Shown in pieces: positions 43,757 to 53,544 of a stretch of 64,000 nt of DNA. Below the pieces are notes generated by a model. The model was not told where the DNA came from. It did no database searches and saw only the letters and a list, made by a program, of their open reading frames with translations. The translations under genes and the position numbers were made by a program. The stretch comes from SZAS-103 sp038226665. Its GTDB lineage: Bacteria; Pseudomonadota; Gammaproteobacteria; Xanthomonadales; Xanthomonadaceae. The first letter of the stretch is position 1, and every line of letters begins with the position of its first letter. Location of the stretch: assembly GCA_038226665.1 (NCBI GenBank), contig JBBRQI010000002.1, forward strand, positions 62,001 to 126,000. The letters are read 5' to 3'.

Positions 43757-45982
43757 ATGACGCCAACGAACACCAGCACTATCTCCACAAGCGACGACGA
43801 GATCGATTTCGCGAACGTATGGGGAATGGTGGTTGACAATAAATGGTTGATCATCACTGTCACGAGTCTGTTTCTCGTCTGCAGCGCGGCATATGCATTG
43901 TTCGCGACGCCGATTTACGAAGCTAACGCGCTTGTGCAGGTGGAACAAAAAGTACCCGATTTGCCGGGGTTGAGCGCATTGAGCGCAACTCTGGGCGCAT
44001 CGAGCTCGCAGGCGACCACCGAGATCGCCCTGATCACTTCGCGCACGATCATCGGGGGGGCCGTGGACCGCCTCAACATGACGATTGCGGTGGCGCCACA
44101 CAGGTTTCCGTTGATCGGCGGCTTCATCGCCCGGCATTACGTCACGGCGACGCCGGGCAGACTCGCCTCACCTTGGCTCGGTATCAGCAGGGACGGCTGG
44201 GGTGGCGACACCTTGCAAATATCCCGGCTCGAAGTGCCCCAAGTGCTATTGGGCCTGCCGATGCTGCTGGTTGTCGGCGAGCACGGCAGCTATACCCTGT
44301 ACGAGTCGACCTTTTTCAATGCCACCTCAAGCGTGCTATTGCACGGCCAGGTCGGGGTCGTGGCCACGGGCAACGGAGCGACCATCCTGGTCAGGAAGCT
44401 GATCGCCAATCCAGGCATGCGATTCGATGTCGTCTCCAACAGCGAATACGCCACGATCAACAATCTCCAGAAAGTGGTTATCGCCGCAGAGCAGGGGCAG
44501 GATTCCGGCATCATCGGCCTGACCTACGACGACGCCGACCCGAAGTTGGCAATCGATTTCCTCGATCAGATCAGCACGCTGTATGTGCAACAGAACGTTG
44601 ATCACAATTCAGAGGAAGCCGCCAAGAGCCTGAAGTTCGTCAAGGAACAATTGCCGGTCGTGCGCGATGCGCTCGACAAGGCCACGGTGGCGCTGAATGC
44701 CTACCAGGAAAAGGCCAAGTCGGTCGATATCACGATGCAGACCAAGGGGCTTCTGGACCAGGAAGTCGCCGTTGAAACCAGCATCCAGCAACTACGCCAG
44801 CAGCTTGCGGACATCGAGCGCCGATATACCTCGCAACATCCGGCCTACCAGGCGCTCATGCAACAGATCCATCAGTTGCAGACGCAGAAGGACGGGATCG
44901 ACAGGCAAGTGAGCAAGTTGCCCGATATCCAGCAGGAATTGCTGCGGCTGACCCGCGACGTCACGGTCAGCAATACGACCTATACCGCGTTGTTGAATCA
45001 GGCCCAGCAACTGGACATTGCGCGCGCCGGAACGGTCGGCAACGTGCGCGTCATCGACAAGGCATCGGTCGACACGACTCAGCCGGTCGCCCCGAAGCAG
45101 CTTTTGGTGATCATCGTCGGAACGTTTCTTGGCACCTTTCTCGCGCTGGCTTGGATCTTCCTGAGGCACATGCTCAGCCGCGGGGTGGAGGATCCGGCGG
45201 ATATCGAGAAAACCGGTCTGGCGGTTTACGCATCCATTCCCATCAGTCCGCTCGAAAAAATGGAAACCCAGAATGCGAAAAGCCATGATCGGGGCGATCG
45301 CAAACAGCGCCTGTTGGCGCTGAACGCGCCTGACGACGCGGCGACCGAAGCGATCCGCAGCCTGCGCACGAGCCTGCATTTCGCCCGGCTCGAAGCCAAG
45401 AACAACATCCTGATGATCTCCGGCTCCAGTCCGAACGCAGGCAAGACGTTCATCTCGGCAAACCTTGCCGCAGCCGTGGCCCAGACCGGCCAGAACGTCC
45501 TTATCATCGACGGCGACTTGCGTCTGGGTACATTGCACAGGGTGCTCGGTGGAAAACCCGACGACGGTCTTTCCGAGCTGATTTCCGGGCAGATCGACCT
45601 GGCGACCGCTACCCGCAAGGTGGCGAATCTGGACAATCTGCATTTCATCTCGCGCGGCAAGGCACCACCGAATCCGTCCGAGCTGCTGATGAATGCCCGT
45701 TTCACCGCACTACTCGAGCAACTCAAGCCGCTTTACGACTTGATCATCATCGATACCCCGCCGATTCTCGCGGTGACGGATGCGGCAGTCATCGGCAATC
45801 ATGCAGGGACGAGCCTGTTGGTGGTCCGCTTCGGCCTTAACCAAGTACGTGAGGTCGCCTTGGCCAAGCAACGCTTCGAGCAGAACGGCGTCGAGATCAA
45901 GGGTGCGATCTTCAACGCGGTGGAAAGGCGCCATTCCGGCTATGCCTCCTACGGGTACTACCAGTATAAGACTGCCAAGTGA
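43757..45982 (+). CDS. wzc: Polysaccharide co-polymerase tyrosine autokinase (Wzc-type)
   Basis: The 741-residue protein has the bacterial tyrosine-kinase layout. An N-terminal Wzz domain has one helix (WLIITVTSLFLVCSAAYALF), a long periplasmic coiled-coil part (about 280-420) and a second helix (QLLVIIVGTFLGTFLALAWIFL). The cytoplasmic kinase has Walker A GSSPNAGKTF, A' LIIDGDLRLG and Walker B LIIIDTPP. The C-terminal Tyr cluster YASYGYYQYKTAK is the autophosphorylation tail. It sets glycan chain length and drives export with Wza and Wzy. Confidence 0.95.
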   Translation: MTPTNTSTISTSDDEIDFANVWGMVVDNKWLIITVTSLFLVCSAAYALFATPIYEANALVQVEQKVPDLPGLSALSATLGASSSQATTEIALITSRTIIGGAVDRLNMTIAVAPHRFPLIGGFIARHYVTATPGRLASPWLGISRDGWGGDTLQISRLEVPQVLLGLPMLLVVGEHGSYTLYESTFFNATSSVLLHGQVGVVATGNGATILVRKLIANPGMRFDVVSNSEYATINNLQKVVIAAEQGQDSGIIGLTYDDADPKLAIDFLDQISTLYVQQNVDHNSEEAAKSLKFVKEQLPVVRDALDKATVALNAYQEKAKSVDITMQTKGLLDQEVAVETSIQQLRQQLADIERRYTSQHPAYQALMQQIHQLQTQKDGIDRQVSKLPDIQQELLRLTRDVTVSNTTYTALLNQAQQLDIARAGTVGNVRVIDKASVDTTQPVAPKQLLVIIVGTFLGTFLALAWIFLRHMLSRGVEDPADIEKTGLAVYASIPISPLEKMETQNAKSHDRGDRKQRLLALNAPDDAATEAIRSLRTSLHFARLEAKNNILMISGSSPNAGKTFISANLAAAVAQTGQNVLIIDGDLRLGTLHRVLGGKPDDGLSELISGQIDLATATRKVANLDNLHFISRGKAPPNPSELLMNARFTALLEQLKPLYDLIIIDTPPILAVTDAAVIGNHAGTSLLVVRFGLNQVREVALAKQRFEQNGVEIKGAIFNAVERRHSGYASYGYYQYKTAK

Positions 45983-46092
45983 CCTCGTCGGTCAGGAAAT
46001 TGAATCGGATCCTGCAGTCTATGCAGGTCTGGACCGATCCCAATGCCAGGTAGACACGGATTGCCGCCGCGCGCACCAGAGGGATCTGCTCC

Positions 46093-47514
46093 ATGAACAT
46101 CAGGGAGAAGCTGCTCAGCGGCGGACTTTGGTCGCTGGCCGGCAAGATCATCGCGATTGCGTGTGCTTTCCTGTTGAATCTGATCCTGGCCCGCGCCCTG
46201 TCGCCGGCTGATTACGGCGTCTATTTCGTGGTACTGAACACGATCATCATCCTGGCCACGGTAGGCAACGCGGGAATGGATCAGATCGTCATCGTCTTCG
46301 CCGCTTCGAACCTGAGCAGTGGGAATCCTTCCGCGGTGCGCACGGCGATCGTTAGCTGCATTGGAATTACCGCAGCGGGTGTGCTTCTCGTATCGATCGG
46401 ATTGTATCTCTCCGCCGACTGGCTGTTTGGCACGATGATGCACATGCCGCAGGTGCACTCTATCATCCCGCTGATTCTGCTCTGGTTTGTCGCCTCGACC
46501 CTGCAGCGGCAAGTGGCCGAGACATTCAGGGGGCTGCATAACATTCCTTCTGCCACCATGTTTGGAGGGTTGAAGAACAACGGCATTCTTCTCAGTGCGG
46601 TGACATGCCTAGCGATGCTGGTATTGCTGGAGACAGGACGGATCAGCCTGTGGACCGTCTTCATCGTAATGGCCTACGGATCGCTGTTCGTTCTCTTGTG
46701 TGCCTCCGGCGCCTTGCTGCTGGAGCTCCGGCGCGCCGGGCACGCGGCTGCACAGCCGAGTTCGACGAATGGGGAACATCTGAGCATCTCAAAAGCGCTC
46801 GGGGAAGGCTGGCCCCTATGCCTTTCGATGTTACTGACCGTACTCAGCAACCAGGGTTCGGGCTGGCTCGCGGGAATGTTCGACACGCCTGGACACGTGG
46901 CCCTGTTCGGGGTTGCCCAACGCTTCGTTATCCTCCTGATCGTGCCAATGGTGGTGGTATACACCCTGCTGCCGCCGATCATCGTCGAGCTGCATCATCG
47001 GGGAGAAATGAAGCGACTGGAGCGAGTGGTACAGGCGGTAGCGGGCTTATCGGGCATTCCGTGCGGACTCATTCTCCTTGTAATCATTGTGGCGGGCCGG
47101 CCGCTGCTGGGGTTCCTGTTCGGGGCTTACTACGAGGCTGCCTATCCGGTTCTGCTTCTGCTCAGCTTCGGCCAGGCGGTCAACATCGCCACGGGATCGT
47201 GGCAGATCGTGCTTCCGATGACCGGACGCAAGCAGCAGATGCTTCTATTGAGCGTTCTTTCCGCAGCCGTGTTTGTCGTCACCGGCGTCATCGGCGGGCA
47301 TTATTTCGGTATTCATGGAATTGCTGCGGCATTTTGCGCAAGTGTTGCGATCGTGAACCTGATCGGAATGTTTGTCGTGCATCGCGAGCTGGGCATCTGG
47401 ACTTTCGTGCATGTCAATCGCGAAATGGTCCGGGAGGTCCTTGCCATGGTACGCAATCGCGTTCGAAAACAACCGCCCGGCAAGCGCGCCGATACCATCA
47501 CTGCGACAAAGTAG
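46093..47514 (+). CDS. Polysaccharide flippase (Wzx-like, MOP superfamily)
   Basis: The 473-residue protein has about 12-14 predicted helices. The opening MNIREKLLSGGLWSLAGKII and LILARALSPADYGVYFVVLN is the standard N-terminus of polysaccharide_synt flippases. It should move lipid-linked repeat units to the periplasmic face for polymerisation. A 110-base gap separates it from wzc and 157 bases separate it from the glycosyltransferase; nothing else is evident in these gaps. Confidence 0.92.
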   Translation: MNIREKLLSGGLWSLAGKIIAIACAFLLNLILARALSPADYGVYFVVLNTIIILATVGNAGMDQIVIVFAASNLSSGNPSAVRTAIVSCIGITAAGVLLVSIGLYLSADWLFGTMMHMPQVHSIIPLILLWFVASTLQRQVAETFRGLHNIPSATMFGGLKNNGILLSAVTCLAMLVLLETGRISLWTVFIVMAYGSLFVLLCASGALLLELRRAGHAAAQPSSTNGEHLSISKALGEGWPLCLSMLLTVLSNQGSGWLAGMFDTPGHVALFGVAQRFVILLIVPMVVVYTLLPPIIVELHHRGEMKRLERVVQAVAGLSGIPCGLILLVIIVAGRPLLGFLFGAYYEAAYPVLLLLSFGQAVNIATGSWQIVLPMTGRKQQMLLLSVLSAAVFVVTGVIGGHYFGIHGIAAAFCASVAIVNLIGMFVVHRELGIWTFVHVNREMVREVLAMVRNRVRKQPPGKRADTITATK

Positions 47515-47671
47515 GTGTGCGATGGACTCCCCGCCATTCCGGGAGGCCGTGGTCTGATTCTCGGTTGGCGCACCATGTTTGTTTTCCGGCGGATGTCTCG
47601 TTCCGAGTCCACAACGCGTGTCGGCACCCGGCATCGTCGCCGACCCGCGAAAGACGAAAGGTAAGCGGATC

Positions 47672-48859
47672 ATGAAGGTTGCTTTGGTTCACTACTGGCT
47701 GGTCAGTTGGCGCGGTGGCGAAAAGGTACTCGAGGCTCTGTGCAGGAGGTTTCCTGATGCCGATATCTTCACGCATGTGCTTGATCCTGAAGTGATCAAG
47801 GGAACCAGCCTGGAAAATCGCAGGATCCACACCACTTTCATCAATCGACTGCCTTTCGCAAAGCGTCTCTACCAGAATTATTTGCCACTGATGCCGCTTG
47901 CACTGGAAGATCTCGATCTTAGGGGTTATGACCTTGTGATTAGCTCCGAGTCGGGTCCCGCCAAAGGTGTGATCGTGCAACCGGATGCAGTGCATATCTG
48001 CTACTGCCATAGTCCGATGCGGTACCTATGGGACATGTATCACGATTATACGGATACTTCGTGGGCGCCCAAGCGTTGGATCATGTCCTACCTGATCCAC
48101 CGTCTCCGCGCCTGGGATCGATTGGCGGCGATGGGGGTGGACGTCTTTGTCTCCAACTCCGAGTGGGTGGCAAAGCGGATCGAAAAGTACTACCGGCGCG
48201 AAGCAACTGTGGTCCATCCCCCGGTCGACATAGCATCGTTTTCGCAAAGCAACGAGACCGGCGACTTCTATCTGATGGTCGGGCAACTCACGCGCTACAA
48301 ACGGACCGATATCGGCATATCGGCGTTCAACAAGCTGGGCAAGAATCTGGTCATCATCGGCGAAGGCGAAGAAATGGCGCATCTGCGAAAGACCGCCGGC
48401 AGTAACATCACCTTTCTCGGGAAGCAGCCTTTCAAGGTACTGCAGGAACACTACGCAAAATGCCGCGCGCTGATCTTTCCGGGCGTGGAGGATTTCGGGA
48501 TTGTGCCGATTGAGGCAATGGCGTCGGGCAGGCCGGTCATCGCCTACCGCAAGGGCGGGGCAATGGAGTCTATTGTCGATGGTGAAACCGGCGTCTTCTT
48601 CGAGGAGCAGACGTCGGGATCGCTGATTGCGGCGGTTGAGCGCTTCGAGAGCCGGATCGACCATTTCAACTCCGATGCAATCTGCGCGCATGCGAAGAAA
48701 TTCAGCACCGAAGCATTTCTCTCAAATTTCGAAGCCATACTGGCAAGCACCATGCGAAGAAAGTTCGCGGAACTAGATGTTTGCGGAGTACCGGCTGCTA
48801 ATCCAGTGGACGGACTCGCAAACGACTGCAACTCCACTGATTCGGAGAATCGACCGTGA
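47672..48859 (+). CDS. Glycosyltransferase family 4 protein
   Basis: The 395-residue protein starts at MKVALVHYWLVSWRGGEKVL, the GT4 N-terminal donor/acceptor region. The C-terminal nucleotide-sugar site has ALIFPGVEDFGIVPIEAMASGRPVIAYRKGG, an E-x7-E motif, and PPVDIASF precedes it. It is a cytoplasmic retaining transferase that adds one sugar of the repeat unit. It is the only sugar transferase in this locus. The frame before 47672 lacks features. Its end overlaps the next gene by 4 bases. Confidence 0.94.
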   Translation: MKVALVHYWLVSWRGGEKVLEALCRRFPDADIFTHVLDPEVIKGTSLENRRIHTTFINRLPFAKRLYQNYLPLMPLALEDLDLRGYDLVISSESGPAKGVIVQPDAVHICYCHSPMRYLWDMYHDYTDTSWAPKRWIMSYLIHRLRAWDRLAAMGVDVFVSNSEWVAKRIEKYYRREATVVHPPVDIASFSQSNETGDFYLMVGQLTRYKRTDIGISAFNKLGKNLVIIGEGEEMAHLRKTAGSNITFLGKQPFKVLQEHYAKCRALIFPGVEDFGIVPIEAMASGRPVIAYRKGGAMESIVDGETGVFFEEQTSGSLIAAVERFESRIDHFNSDAICAHAKKFSTEAFLSNFEAILASTMRRKFAELDVCGVPAANPVDGLANDCNSTDSENRP

Positions 48860-50241
48860 AAAGTCACAAAATACGCGAAGGATCCACTTCCGGGCGTCGT
48901 GGATACAAGGCAGCAATCGCCTGCGCGGTCATAATCTTGCTGGCGGGGCCGCCGCAGGTTTCGAAGGCGGCGGCGACGCCAGGCGGCGCAAATTGGACGG
49001 CTTATATCAGCGCCCAGGATGAGCCTGTGCCTTGGGCCAACACGGTTCGTGGCATTGGCCGGAACGCTTTTACCCTGGACGTGGTGACGACCGAAAAAGA
49101 CAAATCGGAGGCGCTCGACCATCTGAAGACTTCAGTGAGCGTCAACAATGCTGCGGGCTCCATGATCGTCCCGATCGGTGGAATCCCGAACGCGGCCAGG
49201 CCCGAGGAATTCACTGCCTATAAGGCCTGGCTCGCACGCGACGCAGGTGCCTCGTGGAGCAAGTTCGTCAAGCTCCAGGTCAAGGCGATTGCCTCGGCAC
49301 AACCGGGAAAGGTCATCTACTTGCAGGTCGGCAATGAAGTAAACAGTGTGAAATTCATCGCGTCCCTCGGCGACCGGGGGCTATTGAACGCGTTAGGTTT
49401 GGCGAATGACACTTCGGCCATACCGGCATATGTGGAACAGGTACTTGCGCCAACGGTTGCGGGAGTGCGGGCCGCGTTGGCGGATGACCCCGCCTTGAAG
49501 GGCCGGATCTTCGTCTTGTCGGGTACAATCGCAAACGCCTTCAAACCGGAATCCCGGGAGTGGCTCAAGCAGCTGCTCGGTTATCGTATCGAAGGTAAAT
49601 TCGCGCCCAGCCTCAAGGGGATGCATGCGGGCGACGTGGTTGATTACGTCGGGATCCATTACTTGATCTCTCGCGACGATCAAGCCTGGCGGGAAGATCT
49701 GGGATCCTTGGCCGGTGCCATTGCGCATTACCGGATCAAGGGACTGTTTCTGACCGAGGAACTCGGCCGGAAATTCCCGGAGGATGGTCTGGGGGAAGCG
49801 GTAGCCTACAAAGTGCTGGTGCGTTATCTGTCGTGGGTTTACGCCAATAATTATTCGCCGGACTACACGCGGATGAATTTCTGGGGATGGAAAATGGGTC
49901 CGCAGGGCTCCACTGCGAACGACGCGATGAACAATGTGTTTCATCACCTTGGATCTTCGAAACTGACGCCATTGAAATTGAATGCGCAGCAGGGCGAGAT
50001 CTATGGATTCAAGTCGGTTGGCTCGAACAGCAGTCTCGTCGTGTCGGTATTCGCTCAGGCAACCAGGATCGACGAGCAACTCGCGATATCCGGAGGCCTG
50101 ACCGGCAGCAACGCATCGTGTTCCATTGTCGCGAGGGATTCGGATCGTGGCCTGAACTGCACCATCAAGAACGGCACCTTGGTGATTAACACCCCTGGAG
50201 CGATTCCAATGAATTCAGTCATCGTCGCTTTCGTCAAGTGA
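48856..50241 (+). CDS. Secreted glycoside-hydrolase-like protein (clan GH-A features)
   Basis: The 461-residue protein has a basic N-terminus and signal helix (AAIACAVIILLAGPPQVSKA). I do not recognise the exact family, but motifs fit a TIM-barrel glycosidase of clan GH-A: YLQVGNEVN (Asn-Glu, E161, acid/base at strand 4), VVDYVGIHYL (strand 6) and FLTEELG (E301 or E302, nucleophile at strand 7). The last 100 residues look like a beta-sandwich. In an EPS operon it may trim or process the glycan in the periplasm or outside. It is coupled to the GT4 gene; sulfotransferase follows. Confidence 0.7.
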   Translation: MKSHKIREGSTSGRRGYKAAIACAVIILLAGPPQVSKAAATPGGANWTAYISAQDEPVPWANTVRGIGRNAFTLDVVTTEKDKSEALDHLKTSVSVNNAAGSMIVPIGGIPNAARPEEFTAYKAWLARDAGASWSKFVKLQVKAIASAQPGKVIYLQVGNEVNSVKFIASLGDRGLLNALGLANDTSAIPAYVEQVLAPTVAGVRAALADDPALKGRIFVLSGTIANAFKPESREWLKQLLGYRIEGKFAPSLKGMHAGDVVDYVGIHYLISRDDQAWREDLGSLAGAIAHYRIKGLFLTEELGRKFPEDGLGEAVAYKVLVRYLSWVYANNYSPDYTRMNFWGWKMGPQGSTANDAMNNVFHHLGSSKLTPLKLNAQQGEIYGFKSVGSNSSLVVSVFAQATRIDEQLAISGGLTGSNASCSIVARDSDRGLNCTIKNGTLVINTPGAIPMNSVIVAFVK

Positions 50242-50260
50242 CCGCCCGGGCCTGAGCCAT

Positions 50261-51199
50261 ATGCACCGAAGCATTAAGAAATGGATTTACGTGACCGGCG
50301 CTCCCCGAAGCGCCACGACGTTTGTCGGCAAGATTTTGAGTTCAGGCCTCGAAGTGGACTACATCCACGAGCCGTTCAATCCCGACTGCGGTATTGACGG
50401 AATTACCCAGCCTTTCCTTTACATGGAGCAGGACAGCGACCCGGCAAGTCCTTTGCGCCATCAGATCGAGAAGTTGTTTAAATACCAATCCAGGCTCAGA
50501 ACCGGTTATTTCAAGAATGATACCCAGGCACGCAAGTTGATAAAAAGGTTCATCGGCTCGCGTGGCCCTTTTTACCTGCGCATGGCCAGATTGAACCCGT
50601 TCCATTCTGCGGCGGTCATCAAGGATCCAATTGGCTGCTTGATGACGGAGTATCTCGCCCGGCAGTATGGCGTCATTCCTGTGGTGGTGTTCCGGCATCC
50701 CCTCAGCTTTGTGGCGAGCACCCTGCGACTTGGTTGGGATCTTTCGCTGGATCCGGTGGTCAGGCAGGAGCGACTAGTCCGTAGGTTCTTCAACGCCGCG
50801 GATCTCGAACTCATCGAGAAGTACCGTCACGGGACGCACATCCAGCGGGCAGCCGTCCTGTGGCGATTGATCAATACCGTGCTGCTGGAGTTCAAGAATA
50901 GTCAAATCAATCTGCTCGCGGTAACCCACGAGGACATCTGCGCGAATCCGATGGACGAATTCAGTCGCATATTTGCCCACGTTGGGTTGCCACTGACCGA
51001 CAGGATTGCAACCAAGATCGATGTTTACACGAAGGGTTCGCGCCGCGAGGCCAGGCGCGGAGTGGTCCAGGACTTCAAGAGGGATAGTTCAACCATCAAT
51101 TCCCAACGCCTTCAGCTGCTGCAGACTGGCGAAGCTGACCAGATCCTGGAGATTGCCGGTCCGGTAGTACATCAGACGCATCCCGGCAGCCTTTACTGA
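50261..51199 (+). CDS. Sulfotransferase family protein
   Basis: The 312-residue protein has the PAPS 5'-phosphosulfate loop VTGAPRSATTFVGKIL (residues 11-26) and a 3'-phosphate motif VVVFRHPLSFVASTLRLGW (about 135-153), the two hallmarks of the P-loop sulfotransferase fold. No signal peptide or strong membrane helix is seen, so it is cytoplasmic. Likely role: sulfation of a sugar in the lipid-linked repeat unit. It lies 19 bases after the GH-like gene and 18 before the polymerase gene. Confidence 0.88.
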   Translation: MHRSIKKWIYVTGAPRSATTFVGKILSSGLEVDYIHEPFNPDCGIDGITQPFLYMEQDSDPASPLRHQIEKLFKYQSRLRTGYFKNDTQARKLIKRFIGSRGPFYLRMARLNPFHSAAVIKDPIGCLMTEYLARQYGVIPVVVFRHPLSFVASTLRLGWDLSLDPVVRQERLVRRFFNAADLELIEKYRHGTHIQRAAVLWRLINTVLLEFKNSQINLLAVTHEDICANPMDEFSRIFAHVGLPLTDRIATKIDVYTKGSRREARRGVVQDFKRDSSTINSQRLQLLQTGEADQILEIAGPVVHQTHPGSLY

Positions 51200-51217
51200 A
51201 TACGATAGGTACCAATT

Positions 51218-52690
51218 GTGGTGAAAATTGCGTTGTTTCTGCTGATCTGGGGGTGTTTCGCACTCAGGTTTCCCGTCATTCTAGTGGCGGGGATCGGGAT
51301 GGCGTCGATCACTTTCGTCGTGTTCCAGGCGAGGGCGCCGTCCATTCCGCGGGCCTTGGTTCTCGTCTTGGCGAATATCGGGTACTGGACCTTTTCCGGT
51401 TTCGCTTCGGGCGGGATGGCCCTCGCCGACCTGAGTCAGGTCGACTATTGGTCCGGCGAGGGTCGAAGTTATATCTCCTATATTCCGCTTGCGCTCACAC
51501 TGGCCTGGAAGGCGCCGCCCTCGTTGATTCCGTGGTTGATGAACCAACTGCGGGCGATGGCTGTCGTAGGCTTCTTGCTCGCCGTCGTATGGATGGTAAC
51601 CAAGACCCACTACCTTTCGGTCGGTACGGTCGGTCAGACGGGGCTGTTTTCCGGCCTGCAAACCTCACACACGGGAACGGGCATGCTCTGGGGTACCGTC
51701 AGCACGGTACTCCTCATCTATGGTCTATCCCTGAAGCGCAAGACTTACGTCTGGGCCGGGCTGCTGGCGGTGCTTCCGCTGATTGGTTCGGCCTCGCGCG
51801 AAGGACTCCTCGGGTTGGTATTGGCGGCCGGCTTCTGGTTTTACCGGCACAAGGGGATGCGGCAGATCTGGATGGCGGTGGGCGTGGGCAGTGTATTTAC
51901 ATTACTCATGCTCTTTGTCGGCCAGACGTTCATGGACAGGCTTCAGGTCATATTCAATGTGGGTGCCGTGACCGGCGCATTCGAAAAGACCATGAGCCAA
52001 TCGGGAGGCGCGGTTGGCTCGACGGTGGGTTATAACGATGCCGGCTTGCATAACATCGAGATGCGTTTCCTCCTCTGGCACGACGCGTTCCAGAAGTGGG
52101 AGAGCAGCCCGGTTTGCGGGATCGGTTCCGGCCGCTACAACGACTCGATTACCGGATACTATGGGCTGGACAACGTTTGCCGGGTTGCCGATGCGGGGAC
52201 GCGCAATTTCGCGCCCGAGATCGAATATGGCAGCAACAGCGAGGTTCTTTCCACCGGCAACGCGCATAACACGTATTTCCAGTTGCTTGCTGAAATCGGA
52301 CTGATCGGCTTTAGTCTGTTTGCCGTATTTTGGATATATATCTGGAGGCGCTTGACGAAGCTGGCGAAAATGGCGCGAAACTTCGCTTCCGGTGCCAGCT
52401 GGTCCGCCAGGATATTGGATGGACCGGACGCAGCTGTGATCGAGGCTTTTGCGGATGCTTGCCAGGGTGCGATCCTGTTCACCACCGTGGGCGCCTGCTT
52501 TGGCAATGCGTGGATGTCGCCTTCGAGCATGGTCGTGATGGCGGCATTGATAGGCGTGGGCGAGGCGGTGCCACGCTGGCTCGTTGTTCAATCCAGATCG
52601 ATCGTTCATCAACCAGACGAGTTGTCGCCTGGCGGGATTCCAAGCGGTGTTGCAACCACTGACGTTGCCTTCCGGATCCGGCCTTCATGA
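51218..52690 (+). CDS. O-antigen ligase/polymerase-like (Wzy) membrane protein
   Basis: The protein is 490 residues; the start is one of two adjacent GTG codons (51218 or 51221) with AGGT upstream. About 10-12 helices and a large periplasmic loop (about 245-365) fit Wzy_C/O-antigen-ligase proteins. The segment LIGSASREGLLGLVLAAGFWFY and the late motif STGNAHNTYFQLLAEIGLIGF (H-N-x-Y/L-x-E-G-G) are typical of this fold. It should polymerise flipped repeat units. It overlaps the next sulfotransferase gene by 4 bases. Confidence 0.9.
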   Translation: MVKIALFLLIWGCFALRFPVILVAGIGMASITFVVFQARAPSIPRALVLVLANIGYWTFSGFASGGMALADLSQVDYWSGEGRSYISYIPLALTLAWKAPPSLIPWLMNQLRAMAVVGFLLAVVWMVTKTHYLSVGTVGQTGLFSGLQTSHTGTGMLWGTVSTVLLIYGLSLKRKTYVWAGLLAVLPLIGSASREGLLGLVLAAGFWFYRHKGMRQIWMAVGVGSVFTLLMLFVGQTFMDRLQVIFNVGAVTGAFEKTMSQSGGAVGSTVGYNDAGLHNIEMRFLLWHDAFQKWESSPVCGIGSGRYNDSITGYYGLDNVCRVADAGTRNFAPEIEYGSNSEVLSTGNAHNTYFQLLAEIGLIGFSLFAVFWIYIWRRLTKLAKMARNFASGASWSARILDGPDAAVIEAFADACQGAILFTTVGACFGNAWMSPSSMVVMAALIGVGEAVPRWLVVQSRSIVHQPDELSPGGIPSGVATTDVAFRIRPS

Positions 52691-53544
52691 CGACACCTAA
52701 TCTGCTTTTTATCGGTCCGGATAAAGCCGGTTCCTCCTGGCTTTACCACATGCTGCGTACTCATCCTGGGTGCTATATCCCTCCGGCGAAGGACATCTAT
52801 TACTTCGACCGCTATTATGATCGTGGTCCGCAGTGGTATGCGAGTTTCTTCAAATCGGCGCCCGACCACGCAGTCGTGGTCGGCGAGATATGTCACGACT
52901 ATCTGTATTCCGCCGAAGCAGCCGAGCGGATCAGTACGCAGTTGCCTGAAGTCAAGTTGATGACGATTCTAAGGGATCCGGTTGACCGGACCTTTTCGCA
53001 TTACCTTTACATGATTAGAAGCGGACGCACCACCTTGCCGTTTCGCGAGGCGCTGGATACCTTCCCGGAGCTGCTGGATCATAGTACGTATTCGAAATAC
53101 CTGCGTGTCTACATGAAGTCTTTCCCGGCGGAACAATTGGGTATTTTCTACTTCGAGGAACTAGTTGCCACGCCGGAGCTGTTCGCGCGGAAGATTCTCT
53201 CGTTCCTTGGACTCCCGTGGAGTGATGAGGTCGCTTACATGGAGACTGTCCGCCCGGCTTCCAGGCCTCGCAACTTCCTGCTGGCGCACCTTGTGAAGAT
53301 TGCCGCAACGCAGGCCCGCGATCTGGGGCTGGCGAATCTGGTAGGTCGAGTCAAGAATGGCAACCTGATGTCATGGCTCTACAAGCCTTACACGAAGGCA
53401 AGCAGGCCGAATCTGGAGCTTGTTGACCGCGAGTTCCTGAAGGCACATTTCTCGAACGGTCTGAAGGATCTTGGTGATATTTTGCCCGGATCCTTGCCGG
53501 TATGGCTCGGGGAGCCTGAAACGGCCGGCCCACCACTGGGGTGA
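52687..53544 (+). CDS. Second sulfotransferase family protein
   Basis: The 285-residue protein has the 5'-PSB motif FIGPDKAGSSWLYHMLRTHPG (8-28), the common bacterial Sulfotransfer_1 opening followed by KDIYYFDRYYDRG, and the 3'-PB motif TILRDPVDRTFSHYLYM. It resembles heparan-sulfate-type bacterial sulfotransferases more than the protein at 50261, so the two are not simple duplicates. It is translationally coupled to wzy. It needs PAPS from general sulfate metabolism. Confidence 0.92.
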   Translation: MTTPNLLFIGPDKAGSSWLYHMLRTHPGCYIPPAKDIYYFDRYYDRGPQWYASFFKSAPDHAVVVGEICHDYLYSAEAAERISTQLPEVKLMTILRDPVDRTFSHYLYMIRSGRTTLPFREALDTFPELLDHSTYSKYLRVYMKSFPAEQLGIFYFEELVATPELFARKILSFLGLPWSDEVAYMETVRPASRPRNFLLAHLVKIAATQARDLGLANLVGRVKNGNLMSWLYKPYTKASRPNLELVDREFLKAHFSNGLKDLGDILPGSLPVWLGEPETAGPPLG

